Origin: Trichococcus ilyis
Lineage (GTDB): Bacteria; Bacillota; Bacilli; Lactobacillales; Aerococcaceae
Length of the DNA stretch: 64,000 nt
Assembly: GCF_900109135.1 (NCBI RefSeq)
Contig: NZ_FNYT01000012.1
Coordinates: 25,355-89,354 of the forward strand
Direction: 5' to 3'
Below the pieces are notes generated by a model. It was not told the origin of the DNA. It worked only from the letters and a program-made list of their open reading frames with translations, and searched no databases. Numbering within the stretch: position 1 is the stretch's first letter; each line of letters starts with the position of its first letter. Made by a program: the position numbers and the translations under genes. Below are positions 61,580 to 64,000 of this stretch, one piece after another.

Positions 61580-62680
61580 ATGAAACAACGTAGATTTTTA
61601 GTATTAGAAGATGGCAGTTGCTATCCTGGTTATGCATTCGGTGCAGAAAAGGACACAATCGGAGAGATCGTATTCAACACAGGGATGACAGGTTACCAAG
61701 AAACATTATCCGATCCTTCCTACACAGGTCAGATCATCACTTTCACGTATCCGTTGATCGGAAACTACGGCATCAATGAAGATGACTATGAAGGCATGCA
61801 TCCAGGACTGAAAGGGATGGTTGTGCATGAACTGGCGGAACATCCAAGCAATTTCCGCTCCACCAAAACATTGGATGAAGCCTTGAAGGGCTTTGACGTG
61901 CCGGGAATCTACGGCGTGGACACACGCAGCATCACCAAAAAAATCCGCAATGCCGGCGTTATGCGCGGCGCCTTCGTAGCGAATGCGGACAATCTGGATG
62001 AAATCGTCGCAAACCTGAAAGCCTACCAATTGCCGGTCAACGAAATCCAAATGAATTCAACAAAAGAAATCAAAACATATTCCGGTGAAGGCCCTCGCGT
62101 CGTCCTGCTTGACTTCGGCTTCAAGGACAATATCCTTGCAGAATTGTTGAAAAGGGGTTGTGAAGTCATCCTCGCTCCTTGGAACACAAGTGCGGAAGCG
62201 ATCCTGGCCTACAAACCGGATGGCATCATGTTGAGCAATGGACCCGGAGATCCGACATCCGTTCCGGAAGCCATCGAAACAATCAAGCAATTGATTGCCC
62301 AAGAGAACCTGCCGATGTTCGGCATTTGCCTTGGCCACCAGTTGATTTCACTGGCAAGCGGCGCTACGACATACAAACTGAAATTCGGCCATCGCGGCGC
62401 AAACCATCCGGTGCAGGATCTGGCGACCGGGAAAGTCAGCCTAACCAGCCAAAACCATGGCTACGCTGTGAACGAAGAAAGCCTGAAACAAACCGACTTG
62501 GTTGCAACCCACCGCGCCTTGAATGATGGTACGAATGAAGGCGTCAAACATAAAACCAAACCGATCTTTTCGGTTCAGTATCACCCGGAAGCAGCGCCCG
62601 GACCGCGCGATGCCAACTATTTGTTCGACCAATTCGTAGATATGATGAAAGCAGCCCAAGGAGGAAAACAACATGCCTAA
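61580..62680 (+). CDS. carA: Carbamoyl-phosphate synthase small subunit
   Basis: Glutaminase subunit feeding ammonia to CarB for carbamoyl phosphate (pyrimidines and arginine). The N-terminal domain has [17 protein letters not shown]; the amidotransferase has FGICLGHQL with Cys about 250 and a later HPEAAPGP with the His/Glu pair. 366 residues from ATG 61580 with AGGAGG upstream. The PyrR-type leader places it in the pyrimidine regulon. Overlaps carB by 8 bases. Confidence 0.96.
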   Translation: MKQRRFLVLEDGSCYPGYAFGAEKDTIGEIVFNTGMTGYQETLSDPSYTGQIITFTYPLIGNYGINEDDYEGMHPGLKGMVVHELAEHPSNFRSTKTLDEALKGFDVPGIYGVDTRSITKKIRNAGVMRGAFVANADNLDEIVANLKAYQLPVNEIQMNSTKEIKTYSGEGPRVVLLDFGFKDNILAELLKRGCEVILAPWNTSAEAILAYKPDGIMLSNGPGDPTSVPEAIETIKQLIAQENLPMFGICLGHQLISLASGATTYKLKFGHRGANHPVQDLATGKVSLTSQNHGYAVNEESLKQTDLVATHRALNDGTNEGVKHKTKPIFSVQYHPEAAPGPRDANYLFDQFVDMMKAAQGGKQHA

Positions 62681-64000
62681 ACGTACCGACATTCAATCCA
62701 TCTTAGTGATCGGCTCAGGCCCCATCATCATCGGCCAAGCCGCTGAATTTGACTATGCCGGAACGCAAGCATGCTTGGCTTTAAAAGAAGAAGGATACAA
62801 AGTCATCCTGGTGAACTCGAATCCCGCAACGATCATGACCGACGTCGAAATCGCCGATAAAGTCTACATGGAGCCACTTTCAGTGGAATTCATCACAAAC
62901 ATCATCCGCAAAGAACGCCCGGATGCGCTCTTGCCTACCCTTGGCGGTCAGACCGGTTTGAACATGGCGGTGGAACTGGACAAAGCAGGCGTTCTGGACG
63001 CCTACAATGTCGAGCTGCTGGGGACGAAACTGAGTTCCATCCAACAGGCCGAAGACCGTGATCTGTTCCGCCAATTGATGGCCGAATTGAACCAGCCGGT
63101 TCCGGAGAGCGACATCATCCACACGGTGGCTGAAGCGCTGACGTTCGCCGCGAAAGTCGGCTATCCGCTGATCGTCCGTCCGGCCTTCACGATGGGCGGC
63201 ACCGGCGGCGGCATCTGTTACGACGAAGCCGACCTGCGCGAAATCGTTGCCAACGGCCTGCGCTATTCGCCGGTGACGCAATGTCTGCTGGAAAAATCGA
63301 TCGCCGGTTACAAGGAAATCGAGTACGAAGTGATGCGCGACAGCAACGACAATGCGATCGTGGTCTGCAACATGGAAAACATCGATCCGGTCGGCGTTCA
63401 CACGGGCGACTCCGTCGTGGTGGCGCCATCCCAGACGTTGTCCGACAAGGAATACCAAATGTTGCGCGATGTCTCGCTGCAGATCATCCGCGCCCTCAAG
63501 ATCGAAGGCGGCTGCAATGTCCAATTGGCCTTGGATCCGCACTCGTTCAACTACTACATAATCGAAGTCAACCCGCGCGTGAGCCGTTCTTCGGCCTTGG
63601 CGAGCAAGGCGACCGGGTACCCGATCGCGAAGATGGCGGCCAAAATCGCCGTCGGCCTGACCTTGGACGAAATGAAGAACCCGGTCACCGGCACGTCCTA
63701 CGCGGCCTTCGAGCCGGCTTTGGACTACATCGTCTCGAAAATCCCGCGTTTCCCGTTCGATAAATTCGAAAAGGGCGACCGCAGCCTCGGCACACAGATG
63801 AAAGCGACCGGCGAAGTCATGGCCATGGGCCATACGTTCGAGGAATCGATGCTGAAAGCCGTCCGTTCCCTGGAATACGGCGTCAACCATCTGGCCTTGC
63901 CGAAGGACCAGGGCAAGACCGTGACGATGGCAGAAATCGAACAGAACATCCGCGTCGCCTGCGACGAGCGTCTCTTCTATCTGGGCGAAGCGCTGCGCCG
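62673..64000 (+). CDS. carB: Carbamoyl-phosphate synthase large subunit (partial, runs off the window)
   Basis: Reads without interruption from ATG 62673 (AAGGAGG upstream) to the last base, about 442 codons of a protein usually near 1060. The first ATP-grasp half is visible: [77 protein letters not shown] and [17 protein letters not shown]. The start overlaps carA by 8 bases, implying coupled translation and joint PyrR control. Confidence 0.96.
   Translation, partial: MPKRTDIQSILVIGSGPIIIGQAAEFDYAGTQACLALKEEGYKVILVNSNPATIMTDVEIADKVYMEPLSVEFITNIIRKERPDALLPTLGGQTGLNMAVELDKAGVLDAYNVELLGTKLSSIQQAEDRDLFRQLMAELNQPVPESDIIHTVAEALTFAAKVGYPLIVRPAFTMGGTGGGICYDEADLREIVANGLRYSPVTQCLLEKSIAGYKEIEYEVMRDSNDNAIVVCNMENIDPVGVHTGDSVVVAPSQTLSDKEYQMLRDVSLQIIRALKIEGGCNVQLALDPHSFNYYIIEVNPRVSRSSALASKATGYPIAKMAAKIAVGLTLDEMKNPVTGTSYAAFEPALDYIVSKIPRFPFDKFEKGDRSLGTQMKATGEVMAMGHTFEESMLKAVRSLEYGVNHLALPKDQGKTVTMAEIEQNIRVACDERLFYLGEALR

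Overview
The window reads as a chromosomal segment of a low-to-mid GC Gram-positive of the order Lactobacillales, family Carnobacteriaceae-like (a Trichococcus-type organism is my best guess, from gene content and order only). Supporting signs are the glgBCDAP operon with GlgD, MurT/GatD, the clpP-rpoN-cggR-gap block, DUF1146 and Mbl next to murA, an EpuA protein, CtsR- and PyrR-type control signals, and AGGAGG-type ribosome binding sites with frequent TTG/GTG starts. No phage, insertion sequence, CRISPR array or other mobile cluster is visible; almost everything is housekeeping.

Layout. 1-8804: glycogen synthesis and breakdown operon glgB-C-D-A-P. 8850-11300: two copies of a 172-bp structured repeat flank a DUF4828 gene and an aspartokinase. 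11323-17200 (mixed strands): a P1B-4 metal ATPase with two PerR-like boxes, uppP, divergent crr (EIIA-Glc), a flavin reductase with the wreck of a ring-cleaving dioxygenase beside it, and a lactonase. 17374-22283: orphan sorbitol-type EIIA, AI-2E family exporter, sppA, an RDD protein, then a YtrA-type regulator with a DUF1648 membrane protein. 22344-24356 (minus): murT-gatD for lipid II amidation. 24527-30935: tdk-prfA-prmC-sua5-glyA and upp. 31181-37846: atpBEFHAGDC. 38092-41113: DUF1146-murA-mbl-epuA. 41377-42417 (minus): clpP and tRNA-Arg(CCG). 42597-51317: rpoN and the lower-glycolysis operon cggR-gapA-pgk-tpiA-gpmI-eno. 51443-53864: serC-serA. 54063-58150: secG-esterase-rnr-smpB. 58245-61283: fbp and a histidine phosphatase. 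61345-64000: PyrR-type leader and carA-carB (carB runs off the end).

The genes form a coherent carbon and energy picture: glycogen storage, PTS signalling, triose-phosphate glycolysis under CggR, gluconeogenic FBPase, serine made from 3-phosphoglycerate, and a proton-type F-ATPase. The most unusual items are the near-identical nested-palindrome repeats in two convergent intergenic regions, a sigma-54 gene that has lost its RpoN box and whose region I is unusual, and a VOC dioxygenase reduced to its two ends by internal deletion. I found no clear new defence or biosynthetic system.
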